A DNA stretch of 64,000 nt from Clostridium sp. (GTDB lineage: Bacteria > Bacillota > Clostridia > Lachnospirales > Lachnospiraceae): contig JAGZZT010000016.1 in NCBI GenBank assembly GCA_018377235.1, forward strand, positions 13,918-77,917, given 5' to 3'. The translations under genes were made by a program, and so were the position numbers. Below the pieces are notes generated by a model. It had not been told where the DNA came from. It made no database searches and saw only the letters and a program-made list of their open reading frames with translations. Shown here one piece after another: positions 52,019-60,480 of the stretch. Numbering within the stretch: position 1 is the stretch's first letter; each line of letters begins with the position of its first letter.

Positions 52019-52768
52019 ATGAGCAGGCAGAGCGATAAAAAGAAAAGGCAGAAGAACGGAAAAAAACATGTTCTGTGGCGGAAATGGGAGGAGCTGCCGG
52101 ATTTTATGAGAACAGAAGCAGTAAGGTCTTACTATGACAGCCTAAACCGTAAAAGAGGACAGCTGTTTCTAAAACGTATATTCGACTTTACAGTATCTTC
52201 CCTGATGCTGGCAGCGCTTTCTCCTGTGCTGGCCGTGCTGGCCGTTCTGATCCGGATGGATTCAGAAGGGCCTGTTTTTTACCGTCAGGAGCGGGTGACT
52301 CAGTATGGAAGAAAATTCCGTATTTATAAATTCCGCACCATGGTACAGGATGCAGATAAGAAAGGAAGTCTGGTGACAACTCAGGGAGACGCCAGAATCA
52401 CGCATATGGGGAAAAAGCTGAGGGGCTGCCGTCTGGATGAGCTTCCCCAGCTTATTAATATCTGGAAGGGAGAAATGAGCTTTGTGGGAACCCGTCCGGA
52501 GGTAGTGAAATATGTGAAGCAGTACAGCGATGAAATGTATGCCACCCTTCTTCTGCCAGCAGGCGTCACTTCAGAGGCCAGCGTCAGGTTTAAGGACGAG
52601 GATGAAATAATTGCAGCCGGCACAGAAGCAGGCAGAAGTGCAGACGAGGTGTATGTAGAGGATGTGCTGGGGGAGAAGATGGAAATAAACCTGAAGGAAC
52701 TGAAAGAGTTTTCAATGGCAGGGAATATGAAGACAATGATTCGGACGGTGAGGGCCGTAACAAAATAA
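52019..52768 (+). CDS. Initiating sugar-phosphate transferase (PglC/WbaP type)
   Basis: A 249-residue membrane-bound enzyme that should transfer a sugar phosphate to undecaprenyl phosphate, starting each repeat unit. One hydrophobic re-entrant helix (about 60-80, FTVSSLMLAALSPVLAVLAV) is followed by GPVFYRQERVTQYGRKFRIY, KFRTM, DELPQLINIWKGEMSFVGTRPE and a late extension. The N-terminus is basic and soluble, with no polytopic domain, so it is of the compact monotopic class. It probably uses a sugar made with the aminotransferase just upstream. Confidence 0.9.
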   Translation: MSRQSDKKKRQKNGKKHVLWRKWEELPDFMRTEAVRSYYDSLNRKRGQLFLKRIFDFTVSSLMLAALSPVLAVLAVLIRMDSEGPVFYRQERVTQYGRKFRIYKFRTMVQDADKKGSLVTTQGDARITHMGKKLRGCRLDELPQLINIWKGEMSFVGTRPEVVKYVKQYSDEMYATLLLPAGVTSEASVRFKDEDEIIAAGTEAGRSADEVYVEDVLGEKMEINLKELKEFSMAGNMKTMIRTVRAVTK

Positions 52769-52800
52769 AAGTCAAAGAACAATAAAGAAAAGGAGATAAC

Positions 52801-54036
52801 ATGAATAGAAAAATAGCAGTTGCAGGAACAGGATATGTTGGCCTATCGATTGCTACTTTACTTGCCCAGAATAACCATGTAACAGCAGTTGATATTCTTC
52901 CAGAGAAAGTACAACTGATTAATCAGAAGAAAAGTCCAATTCAGGATACGTATATAGAAAAATACTTAAAAGAGAAACGGTTGGATTTGACAGCGACTTT
53001 AGATGGTGTATCTGCATATAAAGAAGCAGAATTTGTTATTATTGCAGCTCCTACAAATTATGATAGCAGAAAAAATTTTTTTGATACTTCGGCAGTAGAA
53101 GAAGTTATTGAGCTTGTGATGCAGAGTAATCCTAAAGCAACGATGGTAATAAAATCAACAATTCCGGTAGGATATACTAAAAGCATACGACAAAAATATA
53201 AAACAGATAGAATCATGTTTAGCCCTGAATTTTTGAGGGAATCGAAGGCTTTGTATGATAACCTTTACCCATCTAGAATTATTGTAGGATGTGACAATAG
53301 CTGTCGAAAAGAAGCCGAAATATTTGCGCACCTTCTTCAAGAGGGAGCGGTTAAACAAGATATAGAAACATTATTTATGGGATTCACGGAGGCAGAAGCA
53401 GTAAAGCTATTTGCAAATACATATTTAGCGCTTCGTGTATCGTATTTTAATGAATTAGACACATATGCAGAAATGAAAGGATTGAATACACAAGATATTA
53501 TCAATGGTGTATGTCTAGATCCACGTATAGGATCTCATTATAATAATCCTTCATTTGGATATGGAGGATATTGCTTGCCAAAAGATACAAAGCAGTTGCT
53601 GGCAAATTTTCAAAATGTCCCAGAAAAATTAATTGAGGCAATTGTAGAGAGTAATCGTACCAGAAAAGAGTTCATTGCAGACAGGGTTCTTATTAAAGCG
53701 GGGTATTATGGCTACGATGAAGATTTTGATTTTGATGCTGGGAAAGAAAAAAGAGTAGTAATCGGTGTGTATCGTTTAACGATGAAGAGCAATTCTGATA
53801 ATTTTCGTCAAAGTTCGATTCAAGGTGTTATGAAACGAATTAAGGCAAAAGGAGCAGAAGTGATAGTGTATGAACCTACACTGGAAGGTGGAACTACTTT
53901 TTTTGGAAGTCTTGTAGTTAATGATTTAGAAAAATTTAAGAAGGAAAGTGATGCGATTATTGCAAATAGATATGATGATAGTTTAGACGATGTAAAAAAT
54001 AAGGTTTATACAAGAGATTTATATAGACGGGATTAA
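52801..54036 (+). CDS. ugd: UDP-glucose 6-dehydrogenase family protein
   Basis: A 411-residue nucleotide-sugar dehydrogenase that oxidises C6 to a uronic acid. Rossmann motif IAVAGTGYVGLSIATLL, then APTNYDSRKNFFDTS, STIPVGYT, SPEFLRESKA and the nucleophile Cys258 in GGYCLPKDT. The short form and the DSRKNFFDTS segment point to UDP-glucose dehydrogenase rather than the UDP-GlcNAc (WbpA) branch. From this gene on the DNA becomes visibly AT-richer with frequent AAA, ATA and AAT codons, suggesting a transferred cassette. Confidence 0.9.
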   Translation: MNRKIAVAGTGYVGLSIATLLAQNNHVTAVDILPEKVQLINQKKSPIQDTYIEKYLKEKRLDLTATLDGVSAYKEAEFVIIAAPTNYDSRKNFFDTSAVEEVIELVMQSNPKATMVIKSTIPVGYTKSIRQKYKTDRIMFSPEFLRESKALYDNLYPSRIIVGCDNSCRKEAEIFAHLLQEGAVKQDIETLFMGFTEAEAVKLFANTYLALRVSYFNELDTYAEMKGLNTQDIINGVCLDPRIGSHYNNPSFGYGGYCLPKDTKQLLANFQNVPEKLIEAIVESNRTRKEFIADRVLIKAGYYGYDEDFDFDAGKEKRVVIGVYRLTMKSNSDNFRQSSIQGVMKRIKAKGAEVIVYEPTLEGGTTFFGSLVVNDLEKFKKESDAIIANRYDDSLDDVKNKVYTRDLYRRD

Positions 54037-54040
54037 ATTT

Positions 54041-55276
54041 ATGAAAAAAATATGGTTTGTGAGTGATAGTGAACCAATTCCGGAGCTGACTGGAAAGGGG
54101 AGATTGATGCGAGCAGGAAAACTAGCTCAGTATGCCGCAGAATTAGGAAATAAAGTGACATGGTGGTCATCTACTTGGCTTCACTATGAGGAAAGATTTT
54201 ATTCCAATAAAGAAGAAAAGATAGATTTAAATGCTAATTTAAGGTTGCATTTATTACATGCAAAAAAGGCTTATGAAAAACATGTTTCTTTTGACAGAAT
54301 TCAATATTGTAAAAATATTGCGAGAGAATTTAGAAAAGCAATAGAAAAAGAAGAAAAGCCAGATGTAATTCATTGTTCTTGGCCTTTAATAGAATTAGGA
54401 TATGAATGTGTAAAATATGGAAGGAAGTATAATATACCAGTAGTGCTTGACATTAGAGACCTGTGGCCAGATATTTTTATACAGCCATTTCAAGGTTTGA
54501 TGGAAAAGGCTGCACTATGCGGAATACACTTATTATATGGCAAAAAAACGCGGTATGCAATGAAATATGCTACACAGATAATTGGAGTAACAGAAGATGC
54601 AGTGTCGCTATCAAATAAGTGGGGAAGAAGTAGGAAAGAAATAGATCATGTATTAGTTCTGGCTTACCAAAAAAGAGCATATAAAGAATCTGAAATTCAA
54701 CTAGCAGAAGCTATGTGGAATGAGTTAGGAATAACAAAAGGACAATTTGTTGTAATCTATATAGGTTCTATACATTTTCGAAATGCACAATTACGTCTTG
54801 TTATAGATGCTGCGAAACAGATTAATAATAAAAATGTTAAATTTGTCTTATGTGGAAAAGGACCAGATTATGAATTCGCTTTAAATGAAACAAAGGAATT
54901 AGATAATGTAGTTCTTCCAGGTTATAGAAACGACACGGAATTATATGTGTTGGGAAAACTGGCAAGCGCAGGTTTGCTTCCGTATTCCAATACACCTGAC
55001 TTTATTAACGCACTTCCAAATAAATTGGGAGAATATCTTTATTATGGAATTCCAGTTTTTACAACTCTTCAAGGAGCCTCGAAAAAATTATTAGAAGAAA
55101 GTAATTGTGGCTTTTATTTTAATTCTTGCAAGGAGTTAATTCAAAAAATAGAACAATTGGAGAGCCAGGAGAAGGTATTTAAGCAGATGAAAGAGAATGC
55201 TCATAGTTTGTTTGAAAAGTCATTTGACGCAGATATGGTTTACAAAAATTATTGCGATGAGTTAATCAATATATAG
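54041..55276 (+). CDS. Glycosyltransferase family 4
   Basis: A 411-residue GT-B enzyme. The N-terminal domain begins KKIWFVSDSEPIPELTGKG and contains DIRDLWPDIF; the C-terminal donor domain has VVIYIGSIHFRNAQL, FVLCGKGPDYEFA, the LPYSNTPDFINALPNKLGEY segment with the Glu of the EX7E region, and YYGIPVFTT. WcaI/Fnl-type fucosamine transferases share the WPD segment, so an N-acetylamino-sugar donor is plausible. AT-rich codons; the ribosome site is weak. Confidence 0.88.
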   Translation: MKKIWFVSDSEPIPELTGKGRLMRAGKLAQYAAELGNKVTWWSSTWLHYEERFYSNKEEKIDLNANLRLHLLHAKKAYEKHVSFDRIQYCKNIAREFRKAIEKEEKPDVIHCSWPLIELGYECVKYGRKYNIPVVLDIRDLWPDIFIQPFQGLMEKAALCGIHLLYGKKTRYAMKYATQIIGVTEDAVSLSNKWGRSRKEIDHVLVLAYQKRAYKESEIQLAEAMWNELGITKGQFVVIYIGSIHFRNAQLRLVIDAAKQINNKNVKFVLCGKGPDYEFALNETKELDNVVLPGYRNDTELYVLGKLASAGLLPYSNTPDFINALPNKLGEYLYYGIPVFTTLQGASKKLLEESNCGFYFNSCKELIQKIEQLESQEKVFKQMKENAHSLFEKSFDADMVYKNYCDELINI

Positions 55277-55285
55277 GTAATTAAT

Positions 55286-55870
55286 ATGGAAAAGATAAAA
55301 TATTTCATCCATCCGACAGCAATTGTAGATGAAGGTTCTATGATAGGAGATGGAACACGTATATGGCATTGGTGCCATATTATGAATGGAGTAAAAATAG
55401 GAGAACATTGCAATATAGGAGAAAATGCATTTATAGAAACAGGAGTAAAAATAGGCAACCATGTAAAAATAAAAAATAATGTTGCAATTTATACAGGCGT
55501 AATTTGCGAAGACAATGTTTTCTTAGGTCCAAACTGTGTATTTACTAATGTTGGAAATCCACGAAGTTTTATAGAAAGAAAATCCGAGTTTAAAAAAACA
55601 GTAATCCATAAAGGGGCAACAATTGGGGCGAATGCAACGATTGTTTGTGGTAATGATATTGGTGCATATGCTTTTGTAGGAGCAGGCTCTGTTGTAACAA
55701 AGACAATTCCTGATTACACTATGGTAATCGGAAATCCAGCACGTTTTTACGCTCATGTTTGTAAATGTGGCTGTAAATTAGATAAAAATTTATACTGTAA
55801 AGAATGTAAGTCATGGTATAGAGCTGATGATGAAGGAAATATTTATCCGATTGAAGTGGAGGAAGAATAA
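55286..55870 (+). CDS. WbpD/WlbB-like sugar N-acetyltransferase
   Basis: A 194-residue left-handed beta-helix acyltransferase. Segments IWHWCHI, IKNNVAIYTGV, NCVFTNVGNPRSFIERK, GATIGANATIVCGNDIGAYAF and VIGNPARFY match the enzymes that acetylate the 3-amino group of UDP-GlcNAc3NA. The C-terminal about 35 residues add a Cys cluster (CKCGCKLD and CKEC) that could bind zinc. It overlaps the aminotransferase gene by one base. With that gene and the oxidoreductase at 57066 it forms a module for a 2,3-diacetamido uronate. Confidence 0.88.
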   Translation: MEKIKYFIHPTAIVDEGSMIGDGTRIWHWCHIMNGVKIGEHCNIGENAFIETGVKIGNHVKIKNNVAIYTGVICEDNVFLGPNCVFTNVGNPRSFIERKSEFKKTVIHKGATIGANATIVCGNDIGAYAFVGAGSVVTKTIPDYTMVIGNPARFYAHVCKCGCKLDKNLYCKECKSWYRADDEGNIYPIEVEEE

Positions 55871-57054
55871 TGGAAGTTCAATTAATGAATGTGCAGCGTC
55901 AGCATGAGGAACACCATACGGAATATGAAGAGGCAGCACTCAGAGTTTTGAGAAGTGGTGGCTATATTGGCGGAGAAGAGGTCAAGGCTTTTGAAGAAGA
56001 ATTTGCATTATATGAAGGGGCAAAATATGGTATCTCCTGTGGAAATGGTACAGATGCTTTAGTAATTGCTTTACGGGCATTGGGAATAGGAGAGGGAGAT
56101 GAAGTAATTACTGTATCTTGGACTTTTTTTGCAACAGCAGAAAGCATTGCAGCAGTTGGGGCAACACCAGTTTTTATTGATGTCTGCAAAGATACATACT
56201 GTATGGATCCAGAGATGATAGAAGCTGCAATTTCTGATAAAACAAAAGCAGTTTTGCCAGTGCACATGTATGGACAAAGTTGTGAAATGGATCGTATTAG
56301 AGAAATTTGTCAGAGACATAATTTGTATTTAATTGCCGATTGTGCACAGTCTGCGGGAACGCAATATAAAGGAAGCAGGAAAAATACACTAGGAGATGTA
56401 TCCTGCTTTTCTTTTTTTCCAACTAAAAATTTGGGATGTGATGGTGATGGAGGAATGATCCTAACAGATGATGAAAATATTGCACGTGCATGCCGCTCCT
56501 TTAAACTCCATGGCTCAGGAAAAGATGGATTGGTTACTTTAAAGGCTGAATACGAACGAAAAGGCAGAAAAATTCCCAGTTCCATGCCAATCGGAGAGTC
56601 TAAATATTATAATTATTTAATTGGCTATAATTCAAGGCTGGATGCTATTCAGGCAGCTATTTTAAGAAAAAAATTAGTTTATTTAGATGAGTTTATAGCT
56701 GGAAGAAGGAAAAATGCCATCAGATATAATAATGATTTGTCTGAAACAGATTATCAAATTCCATTTGAGCCAGAACATTCAATGCATTCTTATTATGTAT
56801 ATGTATTGAAGCATAAAGATGCATCAGAAATTATAGCGAAATTGAAAAAATCTGGTATACAGTGCGGAACATACTATCCTATACCGTTACACTTGCAGGG
56901 AGCATTTGCAGAATTAGGATATAAGGAGGGAAGTCTTCCGGTGACTGAGGAACTAAGCAGAACGACTTTTGCTATTCCAGTATTTCCAGAGCTTTATGAA
57001 GAGGAACAGGATTATATTATTAAAACGTTAAAAAATATACAAATTACACTGTAA
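55870..57054 (+). CDS. WbpE-like DegT-family aminotransferase
   Basis: A 394-residue PLP enzyme. The cofactor Lys is Lys186 in PTKNLGCDGDGGM; other family segments are GGYIGGEEVKAFEEEFA, DEVITVSWTFFATAE, PVHMYGQSCEMD and ADCAQSAGTQY. The pattern fits UDP-2-acetamido-2-deoxy-3-oxo-glucuronate transaminases (WbpE/WlbC). It is sandwiched between the WbpD-like and WbpB-like genes. It differs from the aminotransferase at 50775, so the locus makes at least two amino sugars. Confidence 0.88.
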   Translation: MEVQLMNVQRQHEEHHTEYEEAALRVLRSGGYIGGEEVKAFEEEFALYEGAKYGISCGNGTDALVIALRALGIGEGDEVITVSWTFFATAESIAAVGATPVFIDVCKDTYCMDPEMIEAAISDKTKAVLPVHMYGQSCEMDRIREICQRHNLYLIADCAQSAGTQYKGSRKNTLGDVSCFSFFPTKNLGCDGDGGMILTDDENIARACRSFKLHGSGKDGLVTLKAEYERKGRKIPSSMPIGESKYYNYLIGYNSRLDAIQAAILRKKLVYLDEFIAGRRKNAIRYNNDLSETDYQIPFEPEHSMHSYYVYVLKHKDASEIIAKLKKSGIQCGTYYPIPLHLQGAFAELGYKEGSLPVTEELSRTTFAIPVFPELYEEEQDYIIKTLKNIQITL

Positions 57055-57065
57055 AAGGGGAGAAT

Positions 57066-58139
57066 ATGAAATACGCATTAATTGGATGTGGACGCATTGC
57101 GACCAATCATATAAAGGCAGCATTAAATAATCAATTAGAAATTGCAGCAGTATGTGATATACAGCCAGATCATATAAAAAAGCTTCTGGAAAGGCATGGT
57201 TTATGGGCAGATGACTCTATAAAACACTATACAGACTATAAAGCCATGATTGCAGAAGTTCAGCCGGAGCTGGTAAGCATTGCAACAGAAAGCGGAATTC
57301 ATGCAGAAATTGCCATTTTTTGTATTAAGCATGGAGTTCATGTGATTATTGAAAAACCAATGGCTATGAGTATGGCAGATGCTAATGAGATTATCCGTTT
57401 ATCAGAGGAAAGGAACGTCAAGGTCAGTGCCTGCCACCAGAACCGATTTAATATTGCGGTACAGGAAATGCGTCAGGCTTTGGAGGCGGGAAGATTTGGA
57501 AAACTGTCCCATGGTTCCATCCATGTGCGATGGAATCGGAATCAGAATTATTATACACAGGCGCCCTGGAGAGGAACCTGGGCTCAGGATGGTGGCGCAT
57601 TGATGAACCAGTGCATTCATGGAATTGACTTGTTGCGCTGGACATTTGGAGGAGAAGTCGAAGAAGTTTATGGTCAGACCCGCCAGCAGTTCCACGATTA
57701 TCTGGAAGCGGAGGATGTAGGAATGGCAGTGGTGAAATTTAAGAATGGAGCCATTGCTACGATTGAAGGAACCACCAATGTATATCCCAAAAACTTGGAG
57801 GAAACTCTTTACATTTTTGGAGAAAAAGGAACTGTAAAAATCGGAGGAACTTCCACTAACAACATAGATGTGTGGGACTTTGCCGATGAAACGGAAGCAG
57901 ATATGAAAAATAAAGGATTGGAAGAGGAGACCAACAATGTATATGGAAATGGTCACACAAGTCTGTTTGCAGATATGATCAATTCAATACAGAATGGCAA
58001 AAAACCTTATGTAGACGCATATGCAGGAAGAGATGCGTTAGAACTCGTGTTAGCTATTTATAAAAGCCAAAAAGAGGGAATCCCTGTTACACTTCCGCTG
58101 AGTGAATTTAGCAGTCTTGATATGGCAGGAGAGTTTTAA
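57066..58139 (+). CDS. WbpB/WlbA-like Gfo/Idh/MocA oxidoreductase
   Basis: A 357-residue NAD-dependent oxidoreductase with Rossmann start YALIGCGRIATNHIKAA, EKP at 96-98, and SACHQNRFNIAVQEMRQAL then QDGGALMNQCIHGIDLLRW. These match the UDP-GlcNAcA 3-dehydrogenases that supply the WbpE reaction. The middle (about 57,400-57,800) is noticeably richer in G+C and host-like codons than the ends or flanking genes, suggesting a recombined patch. ATG 57066 follows AAAGGGGAG. Confidence 0.88.
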   Translation: MKYALIGCGRIATNHIKAALNNQLEIAAVCDIQPDHIKKLLERHGLWADDSIKHYTDYKAMIAEVQPELVSIATESGIHAEIAIFCIKHGVHVIIEKPMAMSMADANEIIRLSEERNVKVSACHQNRFNIAVQEMRQALEAGRFGKLSHGSIHVRWNRNQNYYTQAPWRGTWAQDGGALMNQCIHGIDLLRWTFGGEVEEVYGQTRQQFHDYLEAEDVGMAVVKFKNGAIATIEGTTNVYPKNLEETLYIFGEKGTVKIGGTSTNNIDVWDFADETEADMKNKGLEEETNNVYGNGHTSLFADMINSIQNGKKPYVDAYAGRDALELVLAIYKSQKEGIPVTLPLSEFSSLDMAGEF

Positions 58140-58174
58140 AATTTAATAGTTTTTAACATAGTAGGGAGAATGAG

Positions 58175-59260
58175 ATGAAAATTTTGTTTTTAGCACCTGC
58201 TAGCAGTATTCATACAGTGCGGTGGGTTAATGCTTTAGCTCAAAAAGATGAAGTTTATTTGGTATCACTTCCGAATCACAAAATGATAGATGATGAGATA
58301 GATTTGAAAGTAAAAATTAATTATCTCCCTATCTCTGGTGGAAAGGGATATTATTTAAATGGAAATGCTTTGAAAAAATTCGCCAGACAACTAAACCCGG
58401 ATATTGTAAATGTACATTATGCAAGTGGATATGGTACCTTAGCAAGAATTGCTCATCTCCCTAATATTATTTTATCTGTTTGGGGAAGTGATGTGTATGA
58501 TTTTCCATATAGAAATAGAATTAATATGTACATAATCAAAAAAAATTTGTTGTATGCAAAACATATAGTATCAACAAGTGAAGCAATGAAAATACAAGTT
58601 TTAAATATTTTAGATAAAAAAATAGAGATTGATGTTGTACCATTTGGAGTAGATGTTAAAAAATTTAAATGTTGTAGAGAAAAGAGAAAAGATGATAAAT
58701 TTATTTTCTGCGTTATAAAATCGCTGGAAAATATTTATGGAATAGATATTATAATAAAAGCATTTGACGCCTTTTTAAAAAGAAAAAATATTTATGATAA
58801 AAATATTGAATTGCATATATATGGAAAAGGGAGTGAGAAAGAAAATTTACAAGAACTTGGAAAACAGTACAAATGTGATTCTAGTATAAAATGGAAAGGA
58901 TATATAAAAAATGAAAACCTGCCAAATGTTTTATCACAAGTAGATGTATTTTGTTCAGGAAGTAGAAAGGAAAGCTTTGGAGTGTCAACTATAGAGGCAA
59001 TGGCTGCAGGAATTCCAGTTATAGCAACAGAAACAGATGGCTCAAAAGAGATCATATTAAACGATAAAACAGGGATATTAGTTCCGCAAGAATCCATAAA
59101 AGAAATGAGCGAAAAGATGGAATATTTATATGATAATTTTGATGCAAGAATAGAAATGGGTATAGAAGGAAGGAAAAGAGTTGAAACTCTTTATTGTTGG
59201 AGTAAAAATGTAGACAGAATGAATGAAATTTATGAAAGAGTAGAACAGGAGATAAAATGA
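58175..59260 (+). CDS. Glycosyltransferase family 4
   Basis: A 361-residue GT-B enzyme beginning KILFLAPASSIHTVRWVNAL. The acceptor half contains VNVHYASGYGTLARIA and WGSDVYDFPY. The donor half has VDVFCSGSRKESFGVSTIEAMAAG-type spacing with the catalytic EX7E (ESFGVSTIE), then PVIATETDGSKEI and DKTGILVPQ. Substrates are unknown. It overlaps the polymerase gene by 4 bp. Strongly AT-rich. Confidence 0.9.
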   Translation: MKILFLAPASSIHTVRWVNALAQKDEVYLVSLPNHKMIDDEIDLKVKINYLPISGGKGYYLNGNALKKFARQLNPDIVNVHYASGYGTLARIAHLPNIILSVWGSDVYDFPYRNRINMYIIKKNLLYAKHIVSTSEAMKIQVLNILDKKIEIDVVPFGVDVKKFKCCREKRKDDKFIFCVIKSLENIYGIDIIIKAFDAFLKRKNIYDKNIELHIYGKGSEKENLQELGKQYKCDSSIKWKGYIKNENLPNVLSQVDVFCSGSRKESFGVSTIEAMAAGIPVIATETDGSKEIILNDKTGILVPQESIKEMSEKMEYLYDNFDARIEMGIEGRKRVETLYCWSKNVDRMNEIYERVEQEIK

Positions 59261-60480
59261 CAATAGGATTGTTTATATTGTATACACTTTCATTGTTTCC
59301 TGCCCTGTGTAAAATATCAATTTATGGAGCCAACATAAATCTTTTTGGCATGACGGCTATTGCCTTTCTGCCATTTTTAGGGATTCGTTTCTTGGCAGAA
59401 AAAAGTTTAATAACAAAATTGAAACATAAAAAAATAATTACTTTTTTAATTATATGGCTTTTGATTGATTTTATAAGTGTGTATAGAGCAATTAGTTTCA
59501 AGTCATGGATAAAATATAATTACTTTTTTATTGTTGGATTAGCTTTATCTATCTTAGTAGCATTTTGTTTTACTGAAAAAAAACATTATTACTATTTTTT
59601 GTGTATTACTAATACTTCCCTTTTGCTCCATAATCTAATTGGATGGATAGAAATTTTGACAGGTAAATATTTCTTTTTGAATTCACAAGAAATAGAAGAA
59701 TCATATCAATTGGCGCATTATCCTGTATCAATGTTTGGTAATACAAATGATATGGCTATTTTTTTAGTAATAGCTATTTTTTTGGTTCTTATTCTAAATA
59801 ACATAATAAAAACAAAGATAATAAAAACAATGAATGCTTTTTTGATTGCTTCATCGACTGTTTTGATATATGCATCACATTCTAGGGCATGTTGGTTAGC
59901 GCTGGCATTAGGAATGTTAATTTATCTTTTTTTAAATTTGCGTTACACGAGAAAAACATATTATGTTTTATTTTTCTTTGGATTTTCAGTTAGTATAGTT
60001 GTTTTATTTGTTGTATGCTATGTTTTGAATTCCTATCAAGTAACAGAATTGAACTCAATAGGAATGAGAATAAATCTAATAAAAAATGGCTTTACACTTT
60101 TACTAAACAGTTATGGACTAGGGGTTGGAAGTGGAAATATAGAGGTATTGATGTTAGAAACTACTATGCTTCCAACGGCTGGTATGAGCAATTTACATAA
60201 CTGGTGGATAGAAGTTCTAGTTGCTTTTGGAGTATTCATTTTTTTTGTGTATTTATATGCATATGTAAAATGTTTAATGTATGAGTATAAAAGAATGATG
60301 ATAAGCGATGATAAAAGAATGCGAAGAATACATGGATTAATCTTTACTCTTCTTATTGTATTTGCTATTGCATGTATATCATCTAGTAGTATAAATTCGT
60401 ATGGCTGGATATGGATGCTGTATGGCTGTATTATTTCAATATATTATTATGGAAATAATAAATGTAGGAGAAGTGAATAA
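59257..60480 (+). CDS. Wzy-like O-antigen polymerase family membrane protein
   Basis: A 407-residue protein with about 10-12 hydrophobic segments. Typical of the O-antigen ligase/polymerase superfamily are SHSRACWLALALGMLI (about 208-223) and the large loop containing LNSYGLGVGSGNIEV, then MSNLHNWWIEVLVAFG with the conserved HN-WxE pattern. It would polymerise repeat units outside the membrane. It overlaps the upstream glycosyltransferase and abuts the flippase, as in Wzx/Wzy loci. Confidence 0.87.
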   Translation: MTIGLFILYTLSLFPALCKISIYGANINLFGMTAIAFLPFLGIRFLAEKSLITKLKHKKIITFLIIWLLIDFISVYRAISFKSWIKYNYFFIVGLALSILVAFCFTEKKHYYYFLCITNTSLLLHNLIGWIEILTGKYFFLNSQEIEESYQLAHYPVSMFGNTNDMAIFLVIAIFLVLILNNIIKTKIIKTMNAFLIASSTVLIYASHSRACWLALALGMLIYLFLNLRYTRKTYYVLFFFGFSVSIVVLFVVCYVLNSYQVTELNSIGMRINLIKNGFTLLLNSYGLGVGSGNIEVLMLETTMLPTAGMSNLHNWWIEVLVAFGVFIFFVYLYAYVKCLMYEYKRMMISDDKRMRRIHGLIFTLLIVFAIACISSSSINSYGWIWMLYGCIISIYYYGNNKCRRSE

